From Paraburkholderia terricola (lineage in GTDB: Bacteria; Pseudomonadota; Gammaproteobacteria; Burkholderiales; Burkholderiaceae): a stretch of 64,000 nucleotides of DNA. The position numbers and the translations under genes were made by a program. Location: positions 62,001 through 126,000 of the forward strand of contig NZ_FRAB01000016.1 of the NCBI RefSeq assembly GCF_900142195.1. Direction: 5' to 3'. The notes beneath the pieces are model-generated. The model was not told the origin of the DNA and made no database searches. It saw only the letters and a list, made by a program, of their open reading frames with translations. Below are positions 16,689 through 26,659 of the stretch, one piece after another (the first letter of the stretch is position 1; each line of letters begins with the position of its first letter).

Positions 16689-19306
16689 TCTGATATTCCT
16701 TTGTGCTTCGCGCGACGGGCGCGCGGCTTGCCCATCAGCACGGGTTGGAACACCACCGCGCCGATCAGTGTGCAAAACAACGAGAGCGCCAGCAGGCGTC
16801 CCATGCTCGAGGTTCCCGGATGATGCGACAGCCAGAGGCTGCCGAATGCGGTCGCGGTGGTCGCCGCGCTGAACAGCACCGCGTGCGTGAGGCTCGATTG
16901 CAAGAGGCCGGTTTGGCCGTTGCGCCACGCCATCACGAAGTAGATCTTGAATGCGACGCCGACCCCCAGCATGAGCGGCAACGCGATGATATTCGCGAAG
17001 TTCAGCGGCATGCCGAACACCACGCACAGTTCCAGCGTGACGAGCGCCGACACCAGCAGCGGCACCAGCGTGCGCAGCATGTCGCCGAAGCGCCGCAGCG
17101 CGATCCACAGCAGGATCGCGATCGACAGCAGCGCCCAGCCCGCCGCCTGCAGGAACGCCTTGATGATCGTGTCCGCCGAATGCAGGATCGAAATCGGCCC
17201 GCCGATCGCGCCGGGCTCCGCCTTCTTCACCGCATGGGCGAAGCGGGCGAGCATCGCGTCGTCGTTCGGATCGGTGCCGGCCTGGACCTTCGGCGCGATG
17301 TCGACCAGCGCGCGGCCATCTTTCGAGACCCAGCCCGCCGAGATTTCCTTGGGCAGATTCTCGCGAGTGATCTGAGTCGGCTGCAACAGATTCTCCAACT
17401 GCTTCAGCGCGATGCGCAGCGGCTCGGACATCGCGGTTTCGGCGCGCTCGCGCACGGCGGCGTCGGCGGCGGCCAGCTTTTGCAGCGTCGCCGACAGATG
17501 CTTGGCCTCGGCGGCGCCGGGGCCGGGATGGTCGTCGGCGGCGAGCGCGAGCTGATTCGACGCGCGCTTTAACGCCGCGACGCGCAGCGCGTCCGTGGCT
17601 TGCGGCGCGGGGGTCTGCTGCAACGCGGGCAACAGTTGCTGCGCGGCGCTCGCGACCAGCATCAGCTTTTGCTGCTGCTCGGTGGGAATGAACGTGTCGA
17701 GCGTGGTGACGCGGCCCACTTCCGGCAGCGTGCGCAAATGCGCGGCCATGCGGTCGGCGTCGGCTTGCGAGGCGGCGAGCGCATGCACGTTGTTGACGGC
17801 GGCTTCCGGCGAATCCTTCAGCGAGATCAGCGTCGCCATGGACTCCGTATGCGGGTCTTTCAGATGCAGCGGGTTGAAGTCGAAACGCAAGTGCGCGAGC
17901 AAGGGCGTCGCGCCGAGCACGACGATCAGCGTGCCGATCAACACTGGCTTGCGGTTTTGATCGAGGAAATCGTCGACGGGAGCAAGTTGCTTGAAGCCCG
18001 GCGAAGCGGGTTCGCCCGGTGGACTGAAGACTTTCAGCAGCGCGGGCAGCAACGTCATGTTGGTGAAGTACGCGACGAACATGCCGACGCCCGCGATCTC
18101 GCCCAACTCCGACACGCCGCGATAAGCCGTCGGCAGGAACGAGAAGAAGCTCAACGCGACGGCGACCGCCGCGAGCGTGAGCGGCACGCCGATGCTGTGC
18201 GACGTATGCATGAGGGCCGCCGAAAGACGGTCGTCGCGATTGCGCTCCTCACGATACTTGACCCCGAACTGCACGCCGAAATCGACCCCGAGTCCGACGA
18301 ACAGCACCATGAACGCGACCGAGATCATGTTGAGCGCGCCCACCAGCATCAGGCCGAGCGCCGCGGTGATCGCGAGCCCGACGAACAGCGTGATGAACAC
18401 GGCCGCGATCATGCGGCCCGAGCGCAGCGCGAGCCACAAGATGATGAGAACGACAATAAACGTGCCGATGCCGTTGAGCACCGCGCCGTCCTTGACCGAG
18501 GCGAATTCTTCGTCGGCGAGCGGCTGTTCGCCGGTCAGGCGGACCGTGGCGCCATAGCGTGAGTCGAGGTGCAGCGAGGCGGCGGTGTCGCGGATCGCCT
18601 TCGACGCGCTCGCGCCCGGCTCCAACGCGTCGTAATTCACAACCGGCTGCACGACGACGAAAGCGCGCGCCGGATTGGTGGCGGCGCTCTTGTCGACCAG
18701 CGCGCGCCACGAGAAGGCGGCCGGCTGGCCGGCCAGTACGCGATCGAGCGTGGTGGCGCTTTGCGCCAGCAGATGGCTCATGTCGGCGAGCTTCACCTGG
18801 CCGAGTTGAAGCGGCAGCAACAGGCTCGTGGTGAGCGTGCCGGCGAGGCCGGTCAGGCTCGGATCGTGCGCAAGAGCGTTGACGAGCGGGCGCGACTGAA
18901 CGAGTTGCGAAGTGGTCGACAGGACTTCTTCGGTTGACGGAAACAGCAGGCCGTTGTGTTCGAAGAACGGACCGCCCGCCGGCTGCGAAACCGCCACGAA
19001 CTCCTTCGGATCGGCTTTGAGCGCGGCGGTGAGCGCGCCAGCGGCGGCGTCGGCGAATTCGGGAGCGCGCGCTTCGACCACCACCAGCACGGTTTCGCCG
19101 CGATCCGGGAAGGCCTCGCTCATGGCATGTTCGAGCGCCGACCATTGCGGGTCCGTCTCGATGAGACGGCTGATGTCCGTGTTGATCTTGAAGTGATGAG
19201 CGACGTAGATGCCGCTCAAAACGGCGAGCACGAGCGACAGGGCGATGATCCATAGCGGATGACGCACCGAATAGGCGACGAGACGGACGATGGATGACTT
19301 CAGCAT
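16685..19306 (-). CDS. hpnN: Hopanoid transporter HpnN (RND/MMPL family, 873 aa)
   Basis: This large inner-membrane protein has the duplicated RND layout: one N-terminal transmembrane helix (about 13-33), a big periplasmic loop, a multi-helix block, a second loop and a second helix block near the C-terminus. Motifs such as [11 protein letters not shown] are typical of the HpnN branch, which moves hopanoids toward the outer membrane. The ATG at 19306 removes 35 implausible upstream residues and gives the usual family length. It is followed by an mlaA homologue with ATGA overlap and is divergent from the MlaC-like hpnM gene. Confidence 0.9.
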   Translation of the reverse strand: MLKSSIVRLVAYSVRHPLWIIALSLVLAVLSGIYVAHHFKINTDISRLIETDPQWSALEHAMSEAFPDRGETVLVVVEARAPEFADAAAGALTAALKADPKEFVAVSQPAGGPFFEHNGLLFPSTEEVLSTTSQLVQSRPLVNALAHDPSLTGLAGTLTTSLLLPLQLGQVKLADMSHLLAQSATTLDRVLAGQPAAFSWRALVDKSAATNPARAFVVVQPVVNYDALEPGASASKAIRDTAASLHLDSRYGATVRLTGEQPLADEEFASVKDGAVLNGIGTFIVVLIILWLALRSGRMIAAVFITLFVGLAITAALGLMLVGALNMISVAFMVLFVGLGVDFGVQFGVKYREERNRDDRLSAALMHTSHSIGVPLTLAAVAVALSFFSFLPTAYRGVSELGEIAGVGMFVAYFTNMTLLPALLKVFSPPGEPASPGFKQLAPVDDFLDQNRKPVLIGTLIVVLGATPLLAHLRFDFNPLHLKDPHTESMATLISLKDSPEAAVNNVHALAASQADADRMAAHLRTLPEVGRVTTLDTFIPTEQQQKLMLVASAAQQLLPALQQTPAPQATDALRVAALKRASNQLALAADDHPGPGAAEAKHLSATLQKLAAADAAVRERAETAMSEPLRIALKQLENLLQPTQITRENLPKEISAGWVSKDGRALVDIAPKVQAGTDPNDDAMLARFAHAVKKAEPGAIGGPISILHSADTIIKAFLQAAGWALLSIAILLWIALRRFGDMLRTLVPLLVSALVTLELCVVFGMPLNFANIIALPLMLGVGVAFKIYFVMAWRNGQTGLLQSSLTHAVLFSAATTATAFGSLWLSHHPGTSSMGRLLALSLFCTLIGAVVFQPVLMGKPRARRAKHKGISE

Positions 19307-19544
19307 GTAGGCGAGACGGGCCTTATCGCGGGTGTTGTTCTTGACGAAAGAGCACAAGTATACAGAGCCGAAGCGATCTGACTCAGGTTCGTCGGCAACC
19401 CGGCGTAACAAATCGAGGTAGCAAACGCGGCTCCCGGTCCGGCCATGCCGAGCGGGAACGCAATATCGGTATACTGGTCTATCCTGTTTTCGCCGCGGAC
19501 TTGCGAACTTCGCGGCGCTGACTTCTTCCAGTTCTGGCGAGCGT

Positions 19545-20150
19545 ATGAAACGTTATCTGTCTGCTTTTCTGGCTGCGGCCGTGGTGTCCACGGCGGCCTA
19601 TGCGCAAAGCGCGCCCGATGCGTTGGTGAAGAGTGCCGTCGAGGGCACGGTGAGCGCCATGAAGGCCGATCCGCAGGCGCGCGGCGGCGACATGGCGAAG
19701 ATCACGCAACTGGTCGAAACGCGGTTCGTGCCGGCAACGGATTTTCAGCGCACCACGCGCATTGCTGTCGGAAAGGCCTGGAGCACCGCGACGCCCGAGC
19801 AGCAAAAGCAGTTATATGAGCAATTCACGCTGCTGCTCGTGCGCACTTACGCTTCCTCGCTTTCGCAACTGCGCGATCAGGATGTGAAGTTCAAGTTCTT
19901 GCCGGCCAATGTTCCGGCCGGCGCCAGGGACGTCGTGGTGCAGTCGCATGTACTCAGTCGCGGCGGCGACGACGCCATCGACTACCGGCTGACCAAGGGT
20001 CCCTCCGGCTGGAAGATTTACGACATCAACATGATGGGCGCCTGGCTGATTCAGGTCTATCAAACGCAGTTCGCCGATCAGCTTTCGAAGGGCGGGGTCG
20101 ACGGGCTGATCAAGTTTCTGACCGCGCACAATGCGCGCGGCGCAGGTTAG
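19545..20150 (+). CDS. hpnM: MlaC/Ttg2D-like periplasmic lipid-binding protein, HpnM type
   Basis: The 201-residue precursor has a Sec signal peptide ending A-Y-A-Q (about residue 20) and an MlaC fold with [12 protein letters not shown], followed by [11 protein letters not shown] and K-I-Y-D-I-N-M-M-G. MlaC proteins carry lipids across the periplasm, and HpnM is the hopanoid-locus member. It is divergent from hpnN with about 240 nt between starts. No MlaFEDB transporter is present here, so its inner-membrane partner is probably HpnN (inference). A strong terminator follows. Confidence 0.88.
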   Translation: MKRYLSAFLAAAVVSTAAYAQSAPDALVKSAVEGTVSAMKADPQARGGDMAKITQLVETRFVPATDFQRTTRIAVGKAWSTATPEQQKQLYEQFTLLLVRTYASSLSQLRDQDVKFKFLPANVPAGARDVVVQSHVLSRGGDDAIDYRLTKGPSGWKIYDINMMGAWLIQVYQTQFADQLSKGGVDGLIKFLTAHNARGAG

Positions 20151-20172
20151 GCCCTCTTCCTTGGCTGCAGAT

Positions 20173-20212
20173 AAAAAAGCGCGGTGGCTTTGATTGCCAC
20201 CGCGCTTTTTTT
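20173..20212. terminator. Strong bidirectional rho-independent terminator
   Basis: AAAAAAGCGCGGTGGC, a short loop and GCCACCGCGCTTTTTT form a long perfect stem with A- and T-tracts on both sides. It lies between convergent hpnM and hpnH. Confidence 0.93.
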
Positions 20213-20267
20213 ATAACCCTTTAACCCCTATACGGGGCGGCGCGACACCGCCCCTGAACCAACCCTC

Positions 20268-21419
20268 TCAGTGCGCAGTAGCCGTCTGCACCTTCTTGCC
20301 CTTGCCGCTGCGCTGAATCTCTTCCAGCTTGATCTCGACGTGGCGGGAAAACACGTAATCGGCGGGGCGTTGCTTGTCCAGCGGAATGTCCTTGGTGAAC
20401 GCGCCTTCCGTTTTCGGACCGCGCAAGCTGACCTTGAGTGCCTTCAGCGGATGCGCCACCGTGTCCATCACGGCCGTTGCCTCGAAGCCGCAGTGCACCA
20501 TGCAGTCAGCGCACTTCTCGTAGTTGCCGGTGCCGTACTTTTCCCACTCCGTGGTTTCCATCAATTCCTTGAAGGTCTTCACATAGCCTTCGCCGACCAG
20601 ATAGCACGGCTTTTGCCAGCCGAACACGGTACGCGCCGGGTTGCCCCACGGCGTGCATTCGTAGGTCTGGTTGCCGGCCAGGAAGTCGAGGAACATGGCC
20701 GACTGGCTGAACGACCAGTTCTTGCCGTTGTTGCCGCGCTTGAAAATCTCGCGGAACAAATGCTTGGTCTTGTCGCGGTTCAGGAAGTGCTGCTGATCCG
20801 GCGCGCGTTCATACGCATAGCCCGGCGAAACGGTGATGCCGTCCACGCCCATCGGACCGACCGTGTCGAAGAACGCGGCCACGCGCTCCGGCACGGCGTC
20901 GTTGAACAGCGTGCAGTTGATGTTCACGCGGAAACCGCGGCGCTTGGCTTCCTTGATCGCCGCGACCGCCTTCTCATAGACGCCGTCTTGCGAGACCGAG
21001 TGATCGTGCATCTGCTGGTCGCCGTCCAGGTGAACCGACCAGACGAAGTACGGATTCGGCTCGTAGTCGTCCATTTTCTTTTCCATCAGCAGCGCATTCG
21101 TGCACAGGTACACGAACTTCTTGCGCGCGATGATGCCCTTCACGATCTGCGGCATTTCCTTGTGCAGCAACGGCTCGCCGCCTGCGATCGACACCACCGG
21201 CGCGCCGCATTCGTCGACTGCGCCCAGGCACTCTTCCAGCGAGAGACGCTGATTCAGGATGGGATCCGGATAGTCGATCTTGCCGCAGCCATTGCAGGCG
21301 AGATTGCAGCGGAACAGCGGTTCCAGCATCAATGCGAGCGGGTAGCGTTTGTTGCCTGAGAGATGCTGACGCATGATGTATGCGCCGACCCGAACTTTCT
21401 GTAGCAGCGGAATAGACAA
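20268..21419 (-). CDS. hpnH: Adenosyl-hopene transferase HpnH (radical SAM)
   Basis: This 383-residue radical-SAM enzyme has the 4Fe-4S motif C-x3-C-x2-C at Cys38, Cys42 and Cys45 and a conserved V-S-I-A-G-G-E-P-L segment for SAM binding. HpnH joins the 5'-deoxyadenosyl group to hopene to give adenosylhopane, the first step in building extended hopanoids. The start is a TTG (21417-21419) with AAGGAGG about 6 nt upstream, which decides the site. It is followed upstream by ispH, 11 nt away, in the same direction, suggesting one transcript. Confidence 0.95.
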   Translation of the reverse strand: MSIPLLQKVRVGAYIMRQHLSGNKRYPLALMLEPLFRCNLACNGCGKIDYPDPILNQRLSLEECLGAVDECGAPVVSIAGGEPLLHKEMPQIVKGIIARKKFVYLCTNALLMEKKMDDYEPNPYFVWSVHLDGDQQMHDHSVSQDGVYEKAVAAIKEAKRRGFRVNINCTLFNDAVPERVAAFFDTVGPMGVDGITVSPGYAYERAPDQQHFLNRDKTKHLFREIFKRGNNGKNWSFSQSAMFLDFLAGNQTYECTPWGNPARTVFGWQKPCYLVGEGYVKTFKELMETTEWEKYGTGNYEKCADCMVHCGFEATAVMDTVAHPLKALKVSLRGPKTEGAFTKDIPLDKQRPADYVFSRHVEIKLEEIQRSGKGKKVQTATAH

Positions 21420-21429
21420 GACGTCCTCC

Positions 21430-22374
21430 TTAAACTTCGCGTGCAGCGAGTGGTTGCATCAGCTTCGATGGCAACTTGAATTCGACTTTTTCTTCACGGC
21501 CCGCCATCGTCGTGACATCGACAGGCCCCAATGCGCTCAGCGCATCGATCACGTTCTTCACCATCTCTTCCGGCGCCGAAGCGCCCGCCGTGATGCCGAC
21601 GGTCTGCACGTTGGCAAACCATTCCGGCTTCACTTCCGAACCGTCGGCGACGAGATAACTCGCCACGCCGCTTTCGCTGCCGATCTCGCGCAGCCGGTTC
21701 GAGTTCGAACTATTGGTTGCGCCCACCACGAGCAGCACGTCGACCTGCTTGCTCAACTCGCGCACCGCCGCCTGGCGATTTTGCGTGGCATAGCAGATGT
21801 CGCGCGTATCGGGACCGACGATGTCGGTAAAACGGCGCAGCAGGGCGTCGATGATGCCGCGGGTGTCGTCCACCGACAGCGTGGTTTGCGTCACATAAGC
21901 GAGCGGCGTGTCGAGCGGCAGGTCGAGATGCGCGACTTCGGCTTCGCTCTGCACCAGCAGCACCTTGCCCGGGATCTGGCCGATCGTGCCTTCCACTTCG
22001 GGATGCCCGGCGTGGCCGATCAGAATCAGCGTGCGCCCCGCGCCCACATACTGGCGCCCTTGCACGTGCACCTTGGTGACGAGCGGGCAGGTCGCGTCGA
22101 GCACGTCGAGGCCGCGTGCCTCGGCGTCGCGTTCGACGGTTTGCGCGACACCGTGAGCGCTGAAGATCGCCACGGCGCCTTGCGGCACTTCATCGAGCTC
22201 CTCGACGAAGCGCGCGCCCTTCTGGCGCAGATTGTCGACCACGTGCCGATTGTGGACGATCTCGTGGCGCACATACACGGGCGCGCCGTGTTGCTGTAGT
22301 GCGCGATCGACAATCTCGATTGCACGAACAACGCCCGCACAAAAGCCCCGGGGTTGAGCAAGGATGACTCGCAT
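21430..22374 (-). CDS. ispH: 4-hydroxy-3-methylbut-2-enyl diphosphate reductase IspH
   Basis: This 314-residue iron-sulfur enzyme catalyses the last step of the MEP pathway, giving IPP and DMAPP. It starts [12 protein letters not shown] with Cys12, and has further cluster cysteines in [11 protein letters not shown] and C-Y-A-T-Q-N-R-Q. The catalytic-site V-E-G-T-I-G is also visible. I chose the ATG at 22374, which gives the usual family start. An ATG at 22443 would add 23 residues without a ribosome-binding site. It lies directly before hpnH, tying isoprenoid supply to hopanoid formation. Confidence 0.93.
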   Translation of the reverse strand: MRVILAQPRGFCAGVVRAIEIVDRALQQHGAPVYVRHEIVHNRHVVDNLRQKGARFVEELDEVPQGAVAIFSAHGVAQTVERDAEARGLDVLDATCPLVTKVHVQGRQYVGAGRTLILIGHAGHPEVEGTIGQIPGKVLLVQSEAEVAHLDLPLDTPLAYVTQTTLSVDDTRGIIDALLRRFTDIVGPDTRDICYATQNRQAAVRELSKQVDVLLVVGATNSSNSNRLREIGSESGVASYLVADGSEVKPEWFANVQTVGITAGASAPEEMVKNVIDALSALGPVDVTTMAGREEKVEFKLPSKLMQPLAAREV

Positions 22375-22603
22375 AAGTTGGCGAACTCCGACTGACGCGG
22401 GATTCGAAGAAGCCGGTAAATCTGACTTTATCGCCGCGATCATCTAATTAGTTGACGTCTTGAACGCCGGCGCCATGCCGCCGGGTAGCAAAACCAAACG
22501 CGCATTCTAACGCTATCAGGCCGGCTTTGCTTTGCCAGGCCCGCCAGGCGTTGGGCGCACGCCGCAGTGGAGCGGTTGCCGCCAGGCGGCATATTGGCTG
22601 CGC

Positions 22604-22644
22604 GCGCGGCAATGCGCGGCAATGCGCGGCAATGCGCGGCAATG
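22604..22644. repeat. 10-bp direct tandem repeat upstream of hpnC
   Basis: The unit AATGCGCGGC is present in three full copies (22611-22640), flanked by a partial GCGCGGC before and AATG after, about four units in all. It lies in the roughly 366-bp divergent interval between ispH and hpnC. Copy number could vary by slippage and change promoter spacing. Confidence 0.85.
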
Positions 22645-22740
22645 ATTACACGCTGCACCGGATTATCGGAACCCTTAAACTACGTGGTCCTGCGGCGCGG
22701 TTTCGCGGCCGCATTACAGACTGGAATCGAGGCTCGCTGG

Positions 22741-23607
22741 ATGGACGTCGATCAATACGAAAACTTTCCGGTCCCGAGCGTGTTGCTGCCGAAGGCGCTG
22801 CGCGCGCCCGCCGGCATTCTCTATCAGGTGGTGCGCACCGCCGCCGACATCGTGGACGAAGGCGACTGGAGCGCGGCCGAGCGGCACGCGCGCCTTGCCG
22901 ACTTCCGCGCCGGTCTCGACGCGGTGGCGGCGCGCCGCGCCGCTCGCGTGCATCCGCTGCTGTTCGGCAAGCTGGCCGGCGTGGTGGCGCAATACAGGCT
23001 GCCGCTTGCGCCGTTGTACGACCTGCTGCTTGCGTGCGGGCAGGACATCGACGCCAACCGTTACGCCGACCGCGCCGCATTGCTCGATTATTGCCGGCAT
23101 TCGGCGAACCCGATCGGGCATCTGCTGCTGCATCTGATGGACGCCGCCACGCCGGAGAATCTCGCCGACGCCGACGCGATCTGCACGGCGTCGCAGTTGA
23201 TCAGCTTCTGGCTCGACGTCGCGGCCGACTGGAAACAGGACCGCCTGTATCTGCCGCTCGCCGACCTGCAGCGCTTTAACGTGACCGAGGCGCACATCGC
23301 CAACGGCGTCGTCGACGACGCGTGGCGCGAACTCATGGCGCACGAAGTCGCGTTCGCGCGCGAGATGCTGGTGCGCGGCGCGCCGCTCGCGTTGCGCATT
23401 CCGGGGCGGCTGGGTATCGAGCTGTGCGGCGCCGTCCACGGCGGTCTGCGTTTTCTGGAGCGCATCGAGGGGGCGGGCTACGACGTATTTCGCGCGCGCC
23501 CCGAACTCAACACGTTCGACTGGTGCGTCGTCGCGGTACGCACGGTGGTGATGCGCCTGTCGCGGCGCGTCGGCGGGCAAGCGCGTTCAATCGAGGGTAA
23601 TGCTTAA
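22741..23607 (+). CDS. hpnC: Hydroxysqualene synthase HpnC
   Basis: This 288-residue squalene/phytoene-synthase-fold protein has the HpnC-type first motif D-I-V-D-E-G-D-W (the canonical Asp-rich motif is altered) and the expected Y-C-R-H-S-A-N-P-I-G-H segment. HpnC converts presqualene diphosphate to hydroxysqualene, between HpnD and HpnE. The ATG at 22741 has GAGG about 9 nt upstream and avoids a low-complexity leader encoded by the tandem repeat. Its stop overlaps the next start by one base, so it is coupled to the hpnB-like glycosyltransferase. Confidence 0.9.
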   Translation: MDVDQYENFPVPSVLLPKALRAPAGILYQVVRTAADIVDEGDWSAAERHARLADFRAGLDAVAARRAARVHPLLFGKLAGVVAQYRLPLAPLYDLLLACGQDIDANRYADRAALLDYCRHSANPIGHLLLHLMDAATPENLADADAICTASQLISFWLDVAADWKQDRLYLPLADLQRFNVTEAHIANGVVDDAWRELMAHEVAFAREMLVRGAPLALRIPGRLGIELCGAVHGGLRFLERIEGAGYDVFRARPELNTFDWCVVAVRTVVMRLSRRVGGQARSIEGNA

Positions 23608-24779
23608 TGGCGGCGGTTCTGTTTCTTCTTTCGTGTCTTTCGCTGTTGATCTGGTGTGTGCTGCTGTTCGCGCGCGGCGGTTTCTGGCGCGCGCGTCCCG
23701 CCGCGCCGCTCGCGCTCGCGCCGCGCGAAACCTGGCCGGCGGTCGCCGCCGTGGTGCCCGCCCGCAATGAAGTCGACGTGATCGCCCAGGCGGTCAGCAC
23801 GCTGCTTCAGCAGGACTATGCGGGCGATTTCCACGTGATCGTCGTCGACGACCACAGCACCGACGGCACCGCCGACGCGGCCCGTGCCGCCGCGCTGCAA
23901 CTGCAATGCCCCGACCGCTTGACGGTGCTCGCCGCGAAACCGCTGCCGCCTGGCTGGTCCGGCAAGGTGTGGGCGCAGTCGCAAGGCATCGAGGCGGTGC
24001 GCACGCTCGGCGTGCCCGCCGATTTTCTGCTGCTGACCGACGCCGACATCGGCCATCCGGCGGATGCGCTCGCGCAACTCGTGGCTCGCGCGGATGCGGA
24101 GCAGCGCGACCTCGTCTCGCTGATGGTGCGTCTGCGCTGCGATTCGTTCTGGGAAAAGGCGCTGATTCCGGCGTTCGTGTTTTTCTTCGCCAAGCTGTAT
24201 CCGTTCGCATGGGTCAACAACCCGCGCAATCGCACGGCGGCGGCGGCGGGCGGCTGCATGCTGGTGCGCCGCGGCGCGCTGGAGGAAGCGGGCGGCATCG
24301 AGTCGATCCGTGCCGAGCTGATCGACGACTGCAGTCTCGCCGCGCGGATCAAGCATCGCGGCACGGGGCGTCATCCGATTCGTCTGGACGTGGCGGCGCG
24401 CAGCGTGTCGCTGCGTCCGTACGATAGCTGGCGTGACATCTGGAACATGATCGCGCGCACCGCCTTCACGCAGTTGCATTACTCGCCGCTGCTGCTGGCG
24501 GGCACGCTGGCCGGCATGACGATCATTTACCTGATGCCGCCCGTGGCCGCGCTCGTGCTCGGTCCGGTGGGCTGGCCCGCGTGGCTGGCGTGGGCGGCCA
24601 TGTGCTGCGCCTACGCGCCGATGCTCGGCTACTATCGCCGCTCGCCGTTGTGGGCGCCGTTTCTGCCGCTGGTGGCATTGTTTTATGTCGGCGCGACGTT
24701 CGCGTCGGCGGTGCGCTACTGGCGTGGCAAGGGCGGGCAATGGAAGGCGCGCGTGCAGGCGCCGGTGCAGGAGCGTTGA
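23607..24779 (+). CDS. hpnB: Hopene-associated glycosyltransferase HpnB
   Basis: This 390-residue membrane GT-2 family protein has an N-terminal TM (about 2-22), a nucleotide-sugar domain with V-V-P-A-R-N-E, D-D-H-S-T-D-G-T and L-T-D-A-D-I, an acceptor motif L-I-D-D-C-S-L-A, and several C-terminal transmembrane segments (about 295-370). HpnB is found in hopanoid loci, but its exact sugar transfer is not established. The start overlaps the hpnC stop (TAATG). A clear terminator lies about 40 nt after the stop. Confidence 0.85.
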   Translation: MAAVLFLLSCLSLLIWCVLLFARGGFWRARPAAPLALAPRETWPAVAAVVPARNEVDVIAQAVSTLLQQDYAGDFHVIVVDDHSTDGTADAARAAALQLQCPDRLTVLAAKPLPPGWSGKVWAQSQGIEAVRTLGVPADFLLLTDADIGHPADALAQLVARADAEQRDLVSLMVRLRCDSFWEKALIPAFVFFFAKLYPFAWVNNPRNRTAAAAGGCMLVRRGALEEAGGIESIRAELIDDCSLAARIKHRGTGRHPIRLDVAARSVSLRPYDSWRDIWNMIARTAFTQLHYSPLLLAGTLAGMTIIYLMPPVAALVLGPVGWPAWLAWAAMCCAYAPMLGYYRRSPLWAPFLPLVALFYVGATFASAVRYWRGKGGQWKARVQAPVQER

Positions 24780-24816
24780 GGCGTCGCGCCGCGTGTTGCG
24801 AAGAACGGCTTGAACG

Positions 24817-24845
24817 AAAAGCGGCGCCCGGGAGCGCCGCTTTTT
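24817..24845. terminator. Bidirectional terminator after hpnB
   Basis: AAAAGCGGCGC, a short loop and GCGCCGCTTTTT form a stem with A- and T-tracts at each end, between hpnB and the convergent 24850 gene. Confidence 0.9.
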
Positions 24846-24849
24846 CATC

Positions 24850-25329
24850 TCAACCCTTGGTGAGCATCATGTAAAGCTGGATCACCATGTCGGGCGAGAA
24901 CGTGAACGGCACCCAGCCGTGGCCGGTGTGGCGCATGACCAGCAAACGGTCGCCATTCGACTGTTTTTGCACCGCCATGACCGGATTCCTGGTCGACACG
25001 AAGCGCCAACCCGGCGGGATGCCAGGCGGCGGCTCGGGCGTCATCGACGCGCGCGCGTTCGACAATTCCTCGATCAGCTTGCCGATCTGATCAGCACGCA
25101 ACGCGACTGTCTGGCCGCCGATCGTCATGGTGATCTCGTTCTGCGCGGGGCGATTGATTTCGAGCGTGGGCTGAAGCTGCGCGGCGGACTCCTCCACGGA
25201 CGCCGGCGCTTGCTCCACGGCGGCAGGTGCGGGTGTCTCGGGGATGTTTTCGGCCTGCGGGGCCACGACAGCCTGAATGAGCTGATCGACGCCCGTTTCC
25301 AGTGCGCCGAGCTGTTCGTGAAGGTTCAT
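24850..25329 (-). CDS. Conserved protein of unknown function (159 aa)
   Basis: The product has a Glu/Ala/Pro-rich N-terminal part (about 25-60), then a compact segment T-I-G-G-Q-T-V-A-L-R-A-D-Q-I-G-K-L-I-E-E-L and a C-terminal domain with P-P-G-W-R-F-V-S-T-R-N-P-V-M-A-V and T-F-S-P-D-M-V-I-Q-L-Y-M-M. There is no signal peptide or TM segment. The start at 25329 (M-N-L-H-E-Q-L) has only a weak AGAGAAA upstream. It sits between two hopanoid units but no motif links it to lipid chemistry. I do not recognise a characterised family. Confidence 0.7.
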   Translation of the reverse strand: MNLHEQLGALETGVDQLIQAVVAPQAENIPETPAPAAVEQAPASVEESAAQLQPTLEINRPAQNEITMTIGGQTVALRADQIGKLIEELSNARASMTPEPPPGIPPGWRFVSTRNPVMAVQKQSNGDRLLVMRHTGHGWVPFTFSPDMVIQLYMMLTKG

Positions 25330-25479
25330 GCGAGGTTTCTCTGGTAAGACCCGCGATTTTACCTGCTGCGCGTAGGCTTTTACCTGTCGCAACCACGTTG
25401 ACGTTGTAACAAAATGCTGACGCCCGCGCCGGGTCGTGCGGCGCGGGCGTGATCGTTCATGCACGCGTCAGCGCGTTTG

Positions 25480-26490
25480 TCAGGGCTTCAGGAAGCCGGC
25501 TTGCCGGAACCATTCGAGCGCATCGCTCAAGCCTTCACGATAGGGCCGCGCGCGATAGCCGAGTTCGCGTTCCGCCTTCGCCGATGTGAAGTACATCTTG
25601 TTCTTCGACATCTTCAGGCCGTCGACGGTGACGAACGGTTCGCGCTTCGTGAATCTCGCGACCGCTTCCGCGCCCATCGCGAGCGGATAGAGCGGCCAGC
25701 GCGGCAAGCTCAGCGTGGGCGCCTTGCGGCCGGTCAGCGCCGCAATGTCGGCGAGCATTTGCTGAAGCGGCAGATTCTCGCCGCCGAGCACGTAGCGCTC
25801 GCCGATCTTGCCGCGTTCGAGCGCGAGAAAATGGCCGGCCGCCACGTCGTCCACGTGCACGAGGTTCAGCCCCGTATCGACGAACGCCGGAATCTTGCCG
25901 AGCGCCGCCTCGACGATGATGCGCCCGGTCGGCGTGGGCTTCACGTCGCGCGGACCGATCGGCGTGGACGGATTGACGATCACCGCCGGCAGCCCGTCCT
26001 CGGCGATCATGCGCTCCACCGCGCGCTCGGCCAGCACCTTGCTGCGCTTGTACACGCCGATGGCCTGATCAGCCTTGAGCGGCGAGGTCTCGTCCGCGGA
26101 CTGGCCCGAGCTGGTGACTTTCAGCGTCGCCACGCTGCTCGTATAGACGATGCGCTCCACGCCTTCGTGCAATGCCGCGCGCATGGTCGCTTCGGTGCCT
26201 TCCAGATTCGCGCGCTCGATTTCGCTTGGGTCCGGCGCCCACAGGCGATAGTCGGCGGCGACGTGCAGCAGGTAACGCACGCCGCGCAACGCGACGCGCA
26301 TCGACGCTTCGTCGCGCATATCGCCCACGACGATTTCCGCGTCCAGCGCCTCGACGTTCTTGCGCGGACTGGTGGCACGCACCAGCACGCGCACCTTGAA
26401 CCCCTTTTGTTGCGCGATGCGCGCCACCGACGAGCCGACGAAGCCGGATGCGCCGGTCACGAGCACGAGATCGCGATTCTGTTCGGACAT
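25480..26490 (-). CDS. hpnA: Hopanoid-associated sugar epimerase HpnA
   Basis: This 336-residue extended SDR (NAD-dependent epimerase/dehydratase fold) has the nucleotide loop T-G-A-S-G-F-V-G at 12-19, Y-T-S-S-V-A for the catalytic Ser/Thr and Y-K-R-S-K for the Tyr-x3-Lys pair. HpnA is the hopanoid-locus epimerase. Its sugar substrate is not firmly known. The ATG at 26490 gives the standard start, M-S-E-Q-N-R-D-L-V-L-V-T-G. It is transcribed away from the acylphosphatase gene, with about 170 nt between starts. Confidence 0.9.
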   Translation of the reverse strand: MSEQNRDLVLVTGASGFVGSSVARIAQQKGFKVRVLVRATSPRKNVEALDAEIVVGDMRDEASMRVALRGVRYLLHVAADYRLWAPDPSEIERANLEGTEATMRAALHEGVERIVYTSSVATLKVTSSGQSADETSPLKADQAIGVYKRSKVLAERAVERMIAEDGLPAVIVNPSTPIGPRDVKPTPTGRIIVEAALGKIPAFVDTGLNLVHVDDVAAGHFLALERGKIGERYVLGGENLPLQQMLADIAALTGRKAPTLSLPRWPLYPLAMGAEAVARFTKREPFVTVDGLKMSKNKMYFTSAKAERELGYRARPYREGLSDALEWFRQAGFLKP

Positions 26491-26659
26491 TCTGTTTCCA
26501 TTTCCCGCGTGACAGTCGACGGATTGTACGTGGCGCGCGCGCCGCGTGTCGCGCGGTGCGTGCCGGGCGCGTGCGCAAGGCAAACCCGCAAGCCGCCGAG
26601 CAAGCTCGCCGCGACGCGACTAGAATGCCGGCTTGAAAGTTTCGTGTAGCGAGGACGGC

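Noticed and set aside
22604..22644. Possible CRISPR-like array
   Set aside because: The 10-bp units are directly adjacent with no spacers, so it is a simple tandem repeat.
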